Shown in pieces: positions 36,174 through 44,841 of a stretch of 64,000 nt of DNA. Within the stretch, counting starts at the first letter, position 1. Each line of letters begins with the position of its first letter. Under the pieces are notes generated by a model. That model did not search any database. It was not told the DNA's origin and worked only from the letters and a program-made list of their open reading frames with translations. Position numbers and translations under genes: made by a program. The DNA comes from Trinickia diaoshuihuensis (lineage in GTDB: Bacteria; Pseudomonadota; Gammaproteobacteria; Burkholderiales; Burkholderiaceae), in assembly GCF_003390925.1 (NCBI RefSeq), contig NZ_QUBS01000048.1:62001-126000 (forward strand), written 5' to 3'.

Positions 36174-36362
36174 AAATTTGTGCGCCTAGCTACGAAATCG
36201 GCCGACGACAACACCGCGACCCGCGTTATGCGCTTACTGAGTTGAGCGCGTGGCGTGGATGTCTCGGCGCGTTAGGTCGGTCCGGCCGCGGCCAGGCTCC
36301 GCGATCGATTAACGATCGTGCGTGCATTTGGGTATTGACCAGATAGCGTGGAGGCGGATCTC

Positions 36363-37076
36363 ATGATGTCGGCTTGTTCTCGTTCGGACCGTTCGCTTAT
36401 CGACGGGCGCTTTATCGATGAGACGATGGCGTTCGCTGCACGCATGACAAGGGTCAAAGCCATGGCGTTCTACGTCATCGATCAGGAGGCGGACAGTTGC
36501 CATTTCCGCCGCCTGGGTGTGCCGGAGAATTTCCACCGCGAGTACAAGGCCGGCATGTGCAAGTACGATCCGTTCGAATACCATCGGCTCGATGGTATGA
36601 GCGAGCGGACCATGTTGCTCACGCATGCGATCAGTCCGACCCCCACCCCCGAACACCATCACTATGTGCGCTTTGTCAAAGCGCACGGCTATGAAGACGC
36701 CGTTGAGGCAGTTTTTCAAGCCGGCGCACGAGTTCTCGGTGGGATGAGCCTTCTGCTCGAGCAGGGCGATGACGCTTCTCAAGTGGCAGCCGTCATGAAC
36801 GCGATGAGCCCCTACATCGAATACAACCTGCGGGGTTTCACCGGTAGAAGCAAGACCGAAGTCCGCGAGGAATTGACGAACGAATTTTCCTTGTCGCCGA
36901 GAGAGCTCGACGTGGTTGAATTACTGGCGTCGGGACGGACCAACGCTTCAATTGCGCACGCATTGCACATTAGCATCGCGACCGTGAAGTCGCATGTCTT
37001 GAAAATTTACGAGAAGGTTGGGGTGCCGAACCGTGCGAGTCTCGTGTCGCTGATGTCCGAGTACGAGACGCACTGA
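36363..37076 (+). CDS. LuxR family transcriptional regulator
   Basis: A 237-residue regulator with a C-terminal LuxR/GerE helix-turn-helix (LSPRELDVVELLASGRTNAS and IATVKSHVLKIYEKV). The N-terminal 160 residues form a sensor domain. The segment YKAGMCKYDPFEYH resembles the Tyr/Asp-Pro region of acyl-homoserine-lactone receptors, but the full set of AHL-binding residues is not evident. The ATG at 36363 has GGAGG eight bases upstream; a GTG 15 bases earlier is less likely. No luxI is present. It probably activates the catabolic cluster starting 326 bp downstream. Confidence 0.85.
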   Translation: MMSACSRSDRSLIDGRFIDETMAFAARMTRVKAMAFYVIDQEADSCHFRRLGVPENFHREYKAGMCKYDPFEYHRLDGMSERTMLLTHAISPTPTPEHHHYVRFVKAHGYEDAVEAVFQAGARVLGGMSLLLEQGDDASQVAAVMNAMSPYIEYNLRGFTGRSKTEVREELTNEFSLSPRELDVVELLASGRTNASIAHALHISIATVKSHVLKIYEKVGVPNRASLVSLMSEYETH

Positions 37077-37402
37077 CCTTCGCGGTTTGCCGTCGCTGCG
37101 GACGATCATTTCCATCGCCGTTAAGGCGACGCCCGATAGCCGCGCATTCAATTCCAACGCTTCGCGCGCGACCGCCGCGGGGCGTTTTCGCACGTTTGGA
37201 CTCCTCGGGCGCTAGCCTTCCGTGAACCGCTTTCATACAAATCAAATGCGCTCGGGGTTATCCATAGGCTTGCTGAAAATCATCCCTTCGGTTGATCCCC
37301 GGTCAAATTTGACACATCGAGAATCGCTTCACCTGGTCACGCATCAATCGGAAATCCGAATGCCTTGCCCAGCGTCAAGTTGCTCTTAGAGAGGGATACG
37401 CG
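37077..37402. promoter_or_regulatory. Intergenic region upstream of the 24.6 kb cluster
   Basis: This 326 bp stretch separates luxR from the first cluster gene. It contains the palindrome GTCAAATTTGAC at 37302-37313, about 90 bp before the start codon, and a GAGAGGGA ribosome site before ATG 37403. It is the most likely place for the main cluster promoter. No gene was seen. Confidence 0.45.
37302..37313. promoter_or_regulatory. 12-bp perfect palindrome before the DUF1329 gene
   Basis: GTCAAATTTGAC is fully palindromic and extends as GGTCAAATTTGACAC. Half-sites match those of the three GTCA/TGAC elements near tetR but with a 4-base centre. It is a candidate binding site for the LuxR or TetR product. 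Confidence 0.45.
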
Positions 37403-38764
37403 ATGCACTTCTATATCAAAACCGCGCTGGCAATCGCATGCTGCTGCGCCATTGCGGCAAGCTGGGCGCAGTCTGCTGGGGACACGACGATCAGTGGAGC
37501 AGACCGGGCCGGCAGCAAGGACGGACAAATTTCGGCGTTTGAGGGCGCCCAGGCTGCGCCCGCCGGATGGTCCGTTGGAAAGGTGCGGGGCGACTATTCG
37601 CCGTATAAAGCGGAAAAGCCGTTGTTCTCCATCACTGCGGAAAACCTGAGTAAATATTCGGACAAGCTGCCGCCCGGGCAACTGGCGCTTTTCAAGCAGA
37701 TCAAGGGTTATCGGATGGACGTCTATCCGACGCACCGAGATTGCGGTTACCCCGGTTGGATCCAGGACAACATTAAAAAGAACGCGGGTACCGCCAAGCT
37801 CGACGCAAGTGGTAACCACTTGCAAACCGCGGTGCTGCCTGGCTTGCCTTTCCCCGCGGCAAAGACCGGGCAAGAGGCGATTTGGAATTACCTCACGCGC
37901 TATCGCGGCGTCGGCGTCGAGTGGAGCAAGCTCAACACACTTGTCTCTCCGCGGCCCGGCAGCTCGGACTGGATTGACGTGACCAGCCATCAAACGTTGT
38001 TCTTCCCATGGGGCAAGAAGGGGGCGAACGCGCTGCAATCGGACGAAGCGCTGTTCTCGATTTACTTCTCCTACGAGTCGCCCGCCGCTCTCGCGGGACA
38101 GGGGCTGGTGCAGACGTTCAATTTTGCCAATAACGACACGCCGACGTATTACTACTTTTCCGGCCAGCGACGCGTTCGACGCATGCCCTCATATGACTAT
38201 GACGCGCCGCAAATTGGTTTCGAAAACCAGTACACAGTGGACGAACCCTGGTTGTTCAACGGCGATATCGATCGCTTCGACTGGAAGCTGATCGGGAAGA
38301 AGGAAATGTATGTCCCGTACAACGACTTCGGGATGTATGACTTCAAGAAGGGCGTCAACGACGTCTACAAACCGGACTCGGTCGACCCATCGGCGCGGCG
38401 CTACGAACTTCATCGCGTGTATGTGCTTGAAGCGACACTCAAGCCCAGCATGCGGCACATTTCGCAGAAAAAGGTCTTGTACCTCGACGAGGATACTTAT
38501 CTCGCCCTGGCGGGGGAAGATTACGACGCCCAAGGCAAGCTCTGGAAGGCCAAGGAAGGCTACCCCATCCCCGTTTGGGAGCTGGGCGGCACGTGTGACG
38601 TCGAACCCTTCGCGCAATACAACCTGACATCGGGGCGCTATGTCTCTGACCAAAGCGTGATTGGCGCTGGCGCTGACATTCACTACTTCGAACAGTCGAA
38701 CGACCCGCACTTCACCTCGGGCTTTTACAGCGCCGAGAACCTGCGCTCGATCAGCGAGCGGTAA
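37403..38764 (+). CDS. DUF1329 outer-membrane-associated protein
   Basis: A 453-residue exported protein. A signal peptide of about 23 residues (KTALAIACCCAIAASWA) precedes a DUF1329 domain, which belongs to a LolA/LolB-like lipoprotein-binding superfamily. Family segments include RRVRRMPSYDYDAPQIGFEN, DWKLIGKKEMYVPYN and RRYELHRVYVLEATL. DUF1329 genes are typically followed by DUF1302 and RND genes, as here, and are thought to act in moving hydrophobic molecules through the envelope. It is the first gene of the long plus-strand cluster. Confidence 0.85.
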   Translation: MHFYIKTALAIACCCAIAASWAQSAGDTTISGADRAGSKDGQISAFEGAQAAPAGWSVGKVRGDYSPYKAEKPLFSITAENLSKYSDKLPPGQLALFKQIKGYRMDVYPTHRDCGYPGWIQDNIKKNAGTAKLDASGNHLQTAVLPGLPFPAAKTGQEAIWNYLTRYRGVGVEWSKLNTLVSPRPGSSDWIDVTSHQTLFFPWGKKGANALQSDEALFSIYFSYESPAALAGQGLVQTFNFANNDTPTYYYFSGQRRVRRMPSYDYDAPQIGFENQYTVDEPWLFNGDIDRFDWKLIGKKEMYVPYNDFGMYDFKKGVNDVYKPDSVDPSARRYELHRVYVLEATLKPSMRHISQKKVLYLDEDTYLALAGEDYDAQGKLWKAKEGYPIPVWELGGTCDVEPFAQYNLTSGRYVSDQSVIGAGADIHYFEQSNDPHFTSGFYSAENLRSISER

Positions 38765-38839
38765 GCAGGACAGCCAATCGATTGGCGACGGGCGTGCCCG
38801 ATGAGGCGCACGCCGCGAACAACGGACGAAGGATGAGCG

Positions 38840-40660
38840 ATGAAAAGACCAGGGGTGGGTGCGTCGATGTCGGTTGCCGTGCTGAGCGCTTTCGCGGCGA
38901 ACGCATACGGATACGATTTCTCTACGGGTTTGGGCGATCTCTCGGGATCTTGGGTAACCAACTTGACGGCGGGAGCCGGGATTCGGACAAAGAATCCTAG
39001 CTGTTCCCTGACCGGCGATCCGAACGCCTACGGCTGCACCGGAGCCAACGTGAATCAGTGGGGCTTCGGCGATAACGGCGACTTGAATTACAAGAAGGGA
39101 CAGCCATTTAGCGCTTATATCAGCGCCACGAGCGAGCTGCTTCTCACGATGCCGAGCGAAGGCTACAAGTTCATGATTCGCGGCACCGGCATGTATGACT
39201 TCCTCGTGAACGACACCGCGCGCACACCTTTGTCGAGTTCCGCGCTCGCGCAAGTCAAATACCCTGTGCGGCTTCTCGATCTTTGGGGCGAGAAGGACTT
39301 TAACCTTGGTGGTCAGCCGGCCCACGTGCGGCTAGGCAATCAGGTGATCAACTGGGGCGAAAGCTATTTCGCGACGGGCGGGATCAACGCAACGAATTCA
39401 GTCGACGTTCAGTCGTTGCTAATCCCGGGAACGCAATTAAAGCAGGCCTTGCTGCCGGCCCCGATGCTGAGCTTCGCCGCCGGGCTCGGCCACGGCTTCA
39501 GCACGGAAGCCTATTACCAGTTTCAGTGGAACGGCAATCGCTATCCACCGGTCGGCACCTATTGGTCCGTCGCCAACAACTTCGGGCGCGGTGCGGAGCC
39601 CGCTACCGTCAATTCGGGGAACTTCAACGTCGGGGGCGTCGACGCAGGGACGATTGCCGGACCCAACAGCGGAAATTCCGCGACGATCGCCGGCATCAAT
39701 CAGGGGCTCGTGAATGGTCAATATGCCGGGCCGCCGTTCAATTCGATCGGTGTGCCGGTTTCCACCGTGCTGCCGTCGCAATATAAACCGCAGTTCGGCG
39801 TCAAACTCAACTACAAGCCGAAGAACCTCGATGTCAATTTCGGGTTCTATTACGAGAACTACACGGACAAATCGCCCGTGCTTTCCACCCTGGCTAACGG
39901 CTCGAGTCAGTGGTCGTACCTCGCCAATCGGCAACTATTCGGTGCAAGCGCCAACTTCGCACTGGGCGACTGGGCGATTGGCACTGAATTGTCCTATCGG
40001 CCGCATGATGCTGTCGCACTGACCGGCTGCTTCGGCGCCGGCGGCGCGCTCGACGCGAACACAAACGGCATCGCTGGCGCCGATTGTCAGCAATGGGCGG
40101 ACAAGAAGAAGTTCCAATACGACATCAACGGTCAGTTGAGCCTGACGCAGAGCGAGTATCCGTTCCTGAAGCTGCTGCATGCCGATATGGCCTTGCTCAC
40201 CGCCGAACTGACTTGGATCTACTACCCTGGGCTCAATTCGAACGGCGTGACGCGCACGATCAATGGCCAGGCGGTCACGCAGGCGCCCGCCGCCGGTTAT
40301 TTCGCGTGGCTGAATAACGGCTCGAGCCTGGGCTATCCGATTATTCAGGCACAAGGAACGTCCAGCTCCGTCGGCGCTACGGTCGATTTCAATTGGACCT
40401 ATGACGGTACGTTGATTCACGGCTGGCAAGTGACGCCCGGCATCACGTTCTCGGATGCACTGTATGGCTATACGCCGACGTTCTCGGCCAACTACATGCA
40501 GGGTGCGAAGTCACTGAACTTCTATGTGTTGTTCAACCAGAATCCGGCAGTCTGGCAGGCCGGCATCAACTATACGGCGTTCTTCGGAGGACATAACACC
40601 GTGGGTCAGCCGTATGCGGACCGCAACTTCGTCGGGATGTTCGTGACCCGCAACTTCTGA
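38840..40660 (+). CDS. DUF1302 outer membrane beta-barrel protein
   Basis: A 606-residue exported protein of the DUF1302 family. After a signal peptide (VAVLSAFAANAYG) it has alternating beta-strand segments rich in Tyr, Asn and Gly. It ends in FVTRNF, a C-terminal phenylalanine typical of outer membrane barrels. Segments such as VRLGNQVINWGESYF and YKPQFGVKLNYKPKNLDVN fit the family. It follows the DUF1329 gene by 75 bp with GAAGGATGAGCG before ATG. Likely an outer membrane channel or receptor for a hydrophobic substrate. Confidence 0.85.
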   Translation: MKRPGVGASMSVAVLSAFAANAYGYDFSTGLGDLSGSWVTNLTAGAGIRTKNPSCSLTGDPNAYGCTGANVNQWGFGDNGDLNYKKGQPFSAYISATSELLLTMPSEGYKFMIRGTGMYDFLVNDTARTPLSSSALAQVKYPVRLLDLWGEKDFNLGGQPAHVRLGNQVINWGESYFATGGINATNSVDVQSLLIPGTQLKQALLPAPMLSFAAGLGHGFSTEAYYQFQWNGNRYPPVGTYWSVANNFGRGAEPATVNSGNFNVGGVDAGTIAGPNSGNSATIAGINQGLVNGQYAGPPFNSIGVPVSTVLPSQYKPQFGVKLNYKPKNLDVNFGFYYENYTDKSPVLSTLANGSSQWSYLANRQLFGASANFALGDWAIGTELSYRPHDAVALTGCFGAGGALDANTNGIAGADCQQWADKKKFQYDINGQLSLTQSEYPFLKLLHADMALLTAELTWIYYPGLNSNGVTRTINGQAVTQAPAAGYFAWLNNGSSLGYPIIQAQGTSSSVGATVDFNWTYDGTLIHGWQVTPGITFSDALYGYTPTFSANYMQGAKSLNFYVLFNQNPAVWQAGINYTAFFGGHNTVGQPYADRNFVGMFVTRNF

Positions 40661-40720
40661 TCGGTAGAGGTTGTAACGCGGCACGCGAGCGCGTGCCGCG
40701 ACCTTTAAGGGAAGATCGTC

Positions 40721-43081
40721 GTGTTGAATCGTTTCGTCCTCCGCCTTGAGCGTTTCTTTTTCGGGCATCGCGTGCTTGTCGTGACTGCGATTGCGCTTTT
40801 TACCGCCGCGATGGCAGTCTTTGCCGTGCAGCTGCGCATGGAGGCCGGCTTCGAAAAGCAGATGCCCATCGGTCATGAGTACATCCAGACATTCCAGAAG
40901 TATCGCAAGGACCTTTTCGGCGCCAATCGCATAACGGTAGTGGTACGCGCGCGTCACGGCAGCATTTGGACGCCGCTTGGATTGACCCGCTTGTATCAAG
41001 TCACGCAGGCGGTGACCTTCCTACCGAACGTCGATCGTCAAGGCGTTCAATCGTTATGGACGCCCAATGCCTTTGTCAACGAAATTACGGAGGATGGCTT
41101 TCGCGCCAACCCCGTGATCGACGGAACGATCACGCCTGATCAGTTGACCCCGGCCGTTGTCGCGCGGATTCGCCAGTCCGCGACCAACGGCGGATATATC
41201 GGCACGCTGGTTTCGCACAACGGCGACAGCGCCATGATCACGGCCGAGCTCAATGAGCGCGACGCGAGCGGAACAGTGCTCGACTATGTCCAATTCAATC
41301 ATCTGCTCGACGAGAAGATTCGCAAGCCGTTCGAAGATGCCGGGTACGAGATCCAAATCATCGGGTTCGCCAAGCAGATCGGCGATATCGCCGACGGCGC
41401 CAAGGCAGTGCTCGGCTTTTGCGGCATCGCATTGCTCCTCACCGCGCTTGCGGTCTACTGGTACTGCCATTCGGTGCGATTCACCGCGTTACCGATTGTC
41501 TGCTCGCTGACTTCGCTCGTCTGGCAATTCGGCACGCTCAAGCTGCTTGGCTTTGGCTTGGATCCGCTGGCCGTGCTCGTTCCATTCCTCGTCTTCGCAA
41601 TTGGTGTCTCGCATGGCATTCAGCAGGTCAACTACATCGTCCGAGAGCTGTCTCACGGCCACAGCACGATGGAAGCTGCGCGCAGCAGTTTCAGTGGATT
41701 GTTGGTGCCGGGTACGCTAGCGCTCATTACGGCGTTCGTTTCCTTCGTCACGCTGCTGCTTATCCCCATCCCCATGGTGCGCGAGCTGGCAATTACGGCT
41801 TCGCTTGGGGTCGGCTACAAAATATTGACGAATCTTGTCATGCTGCCCGTCGCAGCGTCTTTCTTCAATTTCACGAAAGCGTATGCGGATAGGGCGCTCG
41901 AGAAGCGGGAGCGGCGCTCGGCGTGGCTGCGCAAGCTCGCAAGGGTTGCTGAGCCTAGAAACGCCTATTGGGTCGTCGGTTTGACCGTTGTCATCTTCGT
42001 CGTCGCGGTATGGCAGAGCCAGGACCGCGTGATCGGTACGCTACAGCCCGGCGCCCCCGAATTGCGTGCGGACGCACGCTTCAATCGCGATGCCGTATCG
42101 ATCGCACGCAACTACGACGTCGGCCTGGATTGGCTGACGGTGGTCTTCGAATCGACTGGCTCGGCATGCGATAACCCGGCAGTCGGCTTGTTCGAGGACG
42201 ACTTTGCATCGTCGATGAAGAGCGAACCGGGCGTGGTATCGGTCCAGTCTTATCCCGCGATGCTGCGCGATTACAACGAGGGATACAACGAAGGCAATCC
42301 GAAAATGGCCGTCGTGCCGATCGACCCGGGCAACTATGGGGGGCTGTCTGCCGAAATCGGGCGCATCAAAGGTTACATGAACAAGGATTGCAGCATGACT
42401 GCCGTGCATTTGTTCCTGGCGGATCACAAGGCGACGACGCTCAATCGTATTCTCGACGACGTGAAGCGCTATCGAGCCGCGCATCGTATGAACGGTCTCA
42501 ACATTCGCCTGGCCGCGGGCAACGCCGGTGTCATTGCAGCCACCAACGAGGAAGTGCAAAAAAGCGAGTTGCCGATGATGTTGTACGTCTACGCGGCGAT
42601 CCTGATCCTTGTATTCCTTGCTTATCGCGATGTGCGGGCGATGGTGGCGTGCTGTGCGCCTTTGACAGTGGCGACGTTTATTGGCTACTGGTTCATGAAG
42701 GAGCTCCAAATCGGCCTGACCGTCGCAACGCTCCCCGTGATGGTGTTGGCGGTGGGCATCGGGGTGGACTATGCCTTCTACATCTATAACCGCCTGCAGC
42801 TGCACATGGCCAATGGCCAGTCGATCGTGAAAGCCGTCGAGCATGCGATGCTCGAAGTTGGGATAGCGACCATCTTCACGGCAATCACGCTGGCCATCGG
42901 CGTCGCCACTTGGAGTTTCTCGGCCCTGAAGTTCCAGGCGGACATGGGCAAACTGCTGGCGTTCATGTTCATCGTGAACCTGGTGATGGCGATGACCGCG
43001 TTGCCGGCGCTGGCGGTCGTTCTTGAGCGTGTATTTCCTCGCCGGACGCCGGTCCGCGCCCCCGGGCTACTCAGCCACTGA
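40721..43081 (+). CDS. RND/MMPL-family transporter
   Basis: A 786-residue inner membrane protein with about 12 helices in two MMPL/RND halves. Each half has a large periplasmic loop (after helices 1 and 7); the second begins near VIGTLQPGAPELR. The helix 4-like segments VFAIGVSHGIQQVN and LPVMVLAVGIGVDYAFYIYN match the sterol-sensing/MMPL pattern. The start codon is GTG with AAGGGAAG before it. In DUF1302-DUF1329 clusters this permease is proposed to power transport of lipids or hydrophobic compounds. Direction of transport is unknown. Confidence 0.88.
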   Translation: MLNRFVLRLERFFFGHRVLVVTAIALFTAAMAVFAVQLRMEAGFEKQMPIGHEYIQTFQKYRKDLFGANRITVVVRARHGSIWTPLGLTRLYQVTQAVTFLPNVDRQGVQSLWTPNAFVNEITEDGFRANPVIDGTITPDQLTPAVVARIRQSATNGGYIGTLVSHNGDSAMITAELNERDASGTVLDYVQFNHLLDEKIRKPFEDAGYEIQIIGFAKQIGDIADGAKAVLGFCGIALLLTALAVYWYCHSVRFTALPIVCSLTSLVWQFGTLKLLGFGLDPLAVLVPFLVFAIGVSHGIQQVNYIVRELSHGHSTMEAARSSFSGLLVPGTLALITAFVSFVTLLLIPIPMVRELAITASLGVGYKILTNLVMLPVAASFFNFTKAYADRALEKRERRSAWLRKLARVAEPRNAYWVVGLTVVIFVVAVWQSQDRVIGTLQPGAPELRADARFNRDAVSIARNYDVGLDWLTVVFESTGSACDNPAVGLFEDDFASSMKSEPGVVSVQSYPAMLRDYNEGYNEGNPKMAVVPIDPGNYGGLSAEIGRIKGYMNKDCSMTAVHLFLADHKATTLNRILDDVKRYRAAHRMNGLNIRLAAGNAGVIAATNEEVQKSELPMMLYVYAAILILVFLAYRDVRAMVACCAPLTVATFIGYWFMKELQIGLTVATLPVMVLAVGIGVDYAFYIYNRLQLHMANGQSIVKAVEHAMLEVGIATIFTAITLAIGVATWSFSALKFQADMGKLLAFMFIVNLVMAMTALPALAVVLERVFPRRTPVRAPGLLSH

Positions 43082-43110
43082 CTGGAAGCAAGCTCGACGA
43101 GCCATTTGAT

Positions 43111-44082
43111 ATGAAAACGAAGCTTATTGGTATCGCGGTGTCTTTGTGTATCGCTTTCTCTAGCGTGGCGAGCGCTGGCGACGCGCCGCCGGCGGCGATT
43201 GAGGTCGCCCCGGCCCACGCCTGGCGCGATGCGACGCATCACATGCTGCTTGGAGCGGCGCGTGCCGGCGTGCGGCTGGTTGCCGTCGGAACGCATGGGA
43301 TCGTGTTGCTTTCGGACGACGACGGAAAGACTTTTCGCCAGGCCCGCACCGTGCCTGTTTCGGCCACCCTTTCCGATGTCTTTTTCGCGGATGCTTCTCA
43401 CGGCTGGGCAGTGGGGCAATGGGGAGTGATCATTGCTACCGATGATGGCGGGGAGACGTGGAAATTGCAGCGCGCGGATACCTCGACAGACCAGCCGCTG
43501 TTTTCCGTCCATTTTGCCGATGCGCGCCACGGCTGGGCGGTGGGCTTATGGTCGTTGATGCTCGAGACCGACGATGCGGGCGCGCATTGGCGCACCATCA
43601 AGCTGCGCCCAGCGCCGGGTGCAACCAAGGCCGACCGAAACTTGTTCAAGATCTTCGCGAGCGCGCACGGCACTCTGTTCGTGACGTCCGAGCAAGGGCT
43701 CGTTTTGCGCTCGCGCGACGGCGGCTCGACGTGGGACTACACGCAGACGGGCGGCAAGGGAAGCTTGTGGGCCGGCACCGTGGCCTCGGATGGAACAGTA
43801 TTCGTCGGCGGATTGCTGGGCCATCTTTACGCGAGTCGCGACGACGGCGAAACCTGGGCCAAGGTGGATTCCGGCACGACGAGTTCCATTACCGCGCTCA
43901 TCGCGAATGGAGCGGGCGTGCTCGGTGTCGGGCTCGATGGCACTGAAATAACGGGGTTGGCCGATGCGGAGCGATTCGCGGCAACGCATCGGCAGGGCCG
44001 CGAAGCGCTTACCGCAGTTGCGCTGTCGCAGACCCATGTGCCGGTTTTGTTTTCGAAGGATGGCGTCGTAGGTCGCGAATGA
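43111..44082 (+). CDS. YCF48-related beta-propeller protein
   Basis: A 323-residue exported protein (signal peptide ending FSSVASA) with repeated YCF48/BNR motifs such as GKTFRQARTV, GGETWKLQRAD, GSTWDYTQTG and GETWAKVDSG. Each repeat includes a Gly-Trp-Ala-Val-Gly-like strand (HGWAVGQWG, HGWAVGLWS). YCF48 propellers assist photosystem II assembly in plastids; in heterotrophs they accompany DUF1302/DUF1329/RND genes with unknown role. It is 29 bp after the RND gene and overlaps the next gene by 4 bp. Confidence 0.85.
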   Translation: MKTKLIGIAVSLCIAFSSVASAGDAPPAAIEVAPAHAWRDATHHMLLGAARAGVRLVAVGTHGIVLLSDDDGKTFRQARTVPVSATLSDVFFADASHGWAVGQWGVIIATDDGGETWKLQRADTSTDQPLFSVHFADARHGWAVGLWSLMLETDDAGAHWRTIKLRPAPGATKADRNLFKIFASAHGTLFVTSEQGLVLRSRDGGSTWDYTQTGGKGSLWAGTVASDGTVFVGGLLGHLYASRDDGETWAKVDSGTTSSITALIANGAGVLGVGLDGTEITGLADAERFAATHRQGREALTAVALSQTHVPVLFSKDGVVGRE

Positions 44083-44762
44083 GCAAGATGACGACATCGC
44101 AGATGCGTGATCCAGGCAATGAGCTTGCCATCATGCAAAGCATTACCGGCAGGATGAAGGGATTTTTGTATCGGTGTCTGAACGACAACGACTACACGTT
44201 GGTTTTCACCACCGATGGCATTCATTCGCTCACGGGCTACCCCGCGTCGGACTTCATCGGAAACGTCGTGCGAACGTTGCCCTCTCTCACTGAGCCGGCC
44301 GACGAGCAATACGTGCTCGACTGGGTCACCACCGCATTGCGAACTCGGCAAATGTGGACGGTGGACTATCGCGTGCGGCGGGCCGACAAACAGCTCGTTT
44401 GGGTCAGAGAGGTGGGTGGCGGCGTTTTCGACGAACAGGGAAAGTTGCTCTTTTTGGAAGGGCTCGTCATCGAGGTCCAAGGCGAGCGCGCCGCGCAAAT
44501 TGCAGCCGAACAGCGCTTTGCGGCAATGACATCGTCGACCAATGCGATTCTTTCAGACGTCGAAGAAATACTGAAAACCATCCGTGCGCTCTCGATCCTG
44601 TCATTCAACGCACGAGTGGAAGCCGCACGCGCCGGCCAAGAGGGGCGCGGCTTTGCAGTGGTCGCCGCGGAAATCAAAAAGCTGGCGGATGATTCGGACA
44701 AGCTCGTCAAACGGGTTTCGGAAAACGTGAAGAACGTGCGCAAGGTGATGGCGGCTGGCTGA
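44079..44762 (+). CDS. PAS domain protein with truncated chemoreceptor signalling hairpin
   Basis: A 227-residue soluble protein. Residues about 30-135 are a PAS_3 fold (GIHSLTGYPASDFIGN and QMWTVDYRVRRADKQLVWVRE). The C-terminal 90 residues contain the receptor tip (LSFNARVEAARAGQEGRGFA and VAAEIKKLADDSDKLV). The long helices with methylation sites of normal chemoreceptors are missing, and there is no membrane segment. It could signal to CheA/CheW or work alone. Its start overlaps the YCF48 stop (ATGA), so it is part of the transport module; it may sense the transported compound. Confidence 0.8.
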   Translation: MSKMTTSQMRDPGNELAIMQSITGRMKGFLYRCLNDNDYTLVFTTDGIHSLTGYPASDFIGNVVRTLPSLTEPADEQYVLDWVTTALRTRQMWTVDYRVRRADKQLVWVREVGGGVFDEQGKLLFLEGLVIEVQGERAAQIAAEQRFAAMTSSTNAILSDVEEILKTIRALSILSFNARVEAARAGQEGRGFAVVAAEIKKLADDSDKLVKRVSENVKNVRKVMAAG

Positions 44763-44841
44763 CAGATTCCACCCAAAGGCTGATTGTTTGCGGGTATGGC
44801 GAGACAGAGAATGTATTTAACAAATTCTCACGGCTCGCACC

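Larger units (their letters stand above)
35770..36362. other. Regulatory-looking gap before the luxR gene
   Basis: This 593 bp stretch has no convincing gene. It holds two GTCA/TGAC palindromes (35897-35910, 36162-36173) and an inverted repeat CGATCG-ATTAA-CGATCG at 36302-36318 about 45 bp before luxR. A short frame at 35903-36118 begins inside the first palindrome, has no ribosome site and looks fortuitous. Confidence 0.4.
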
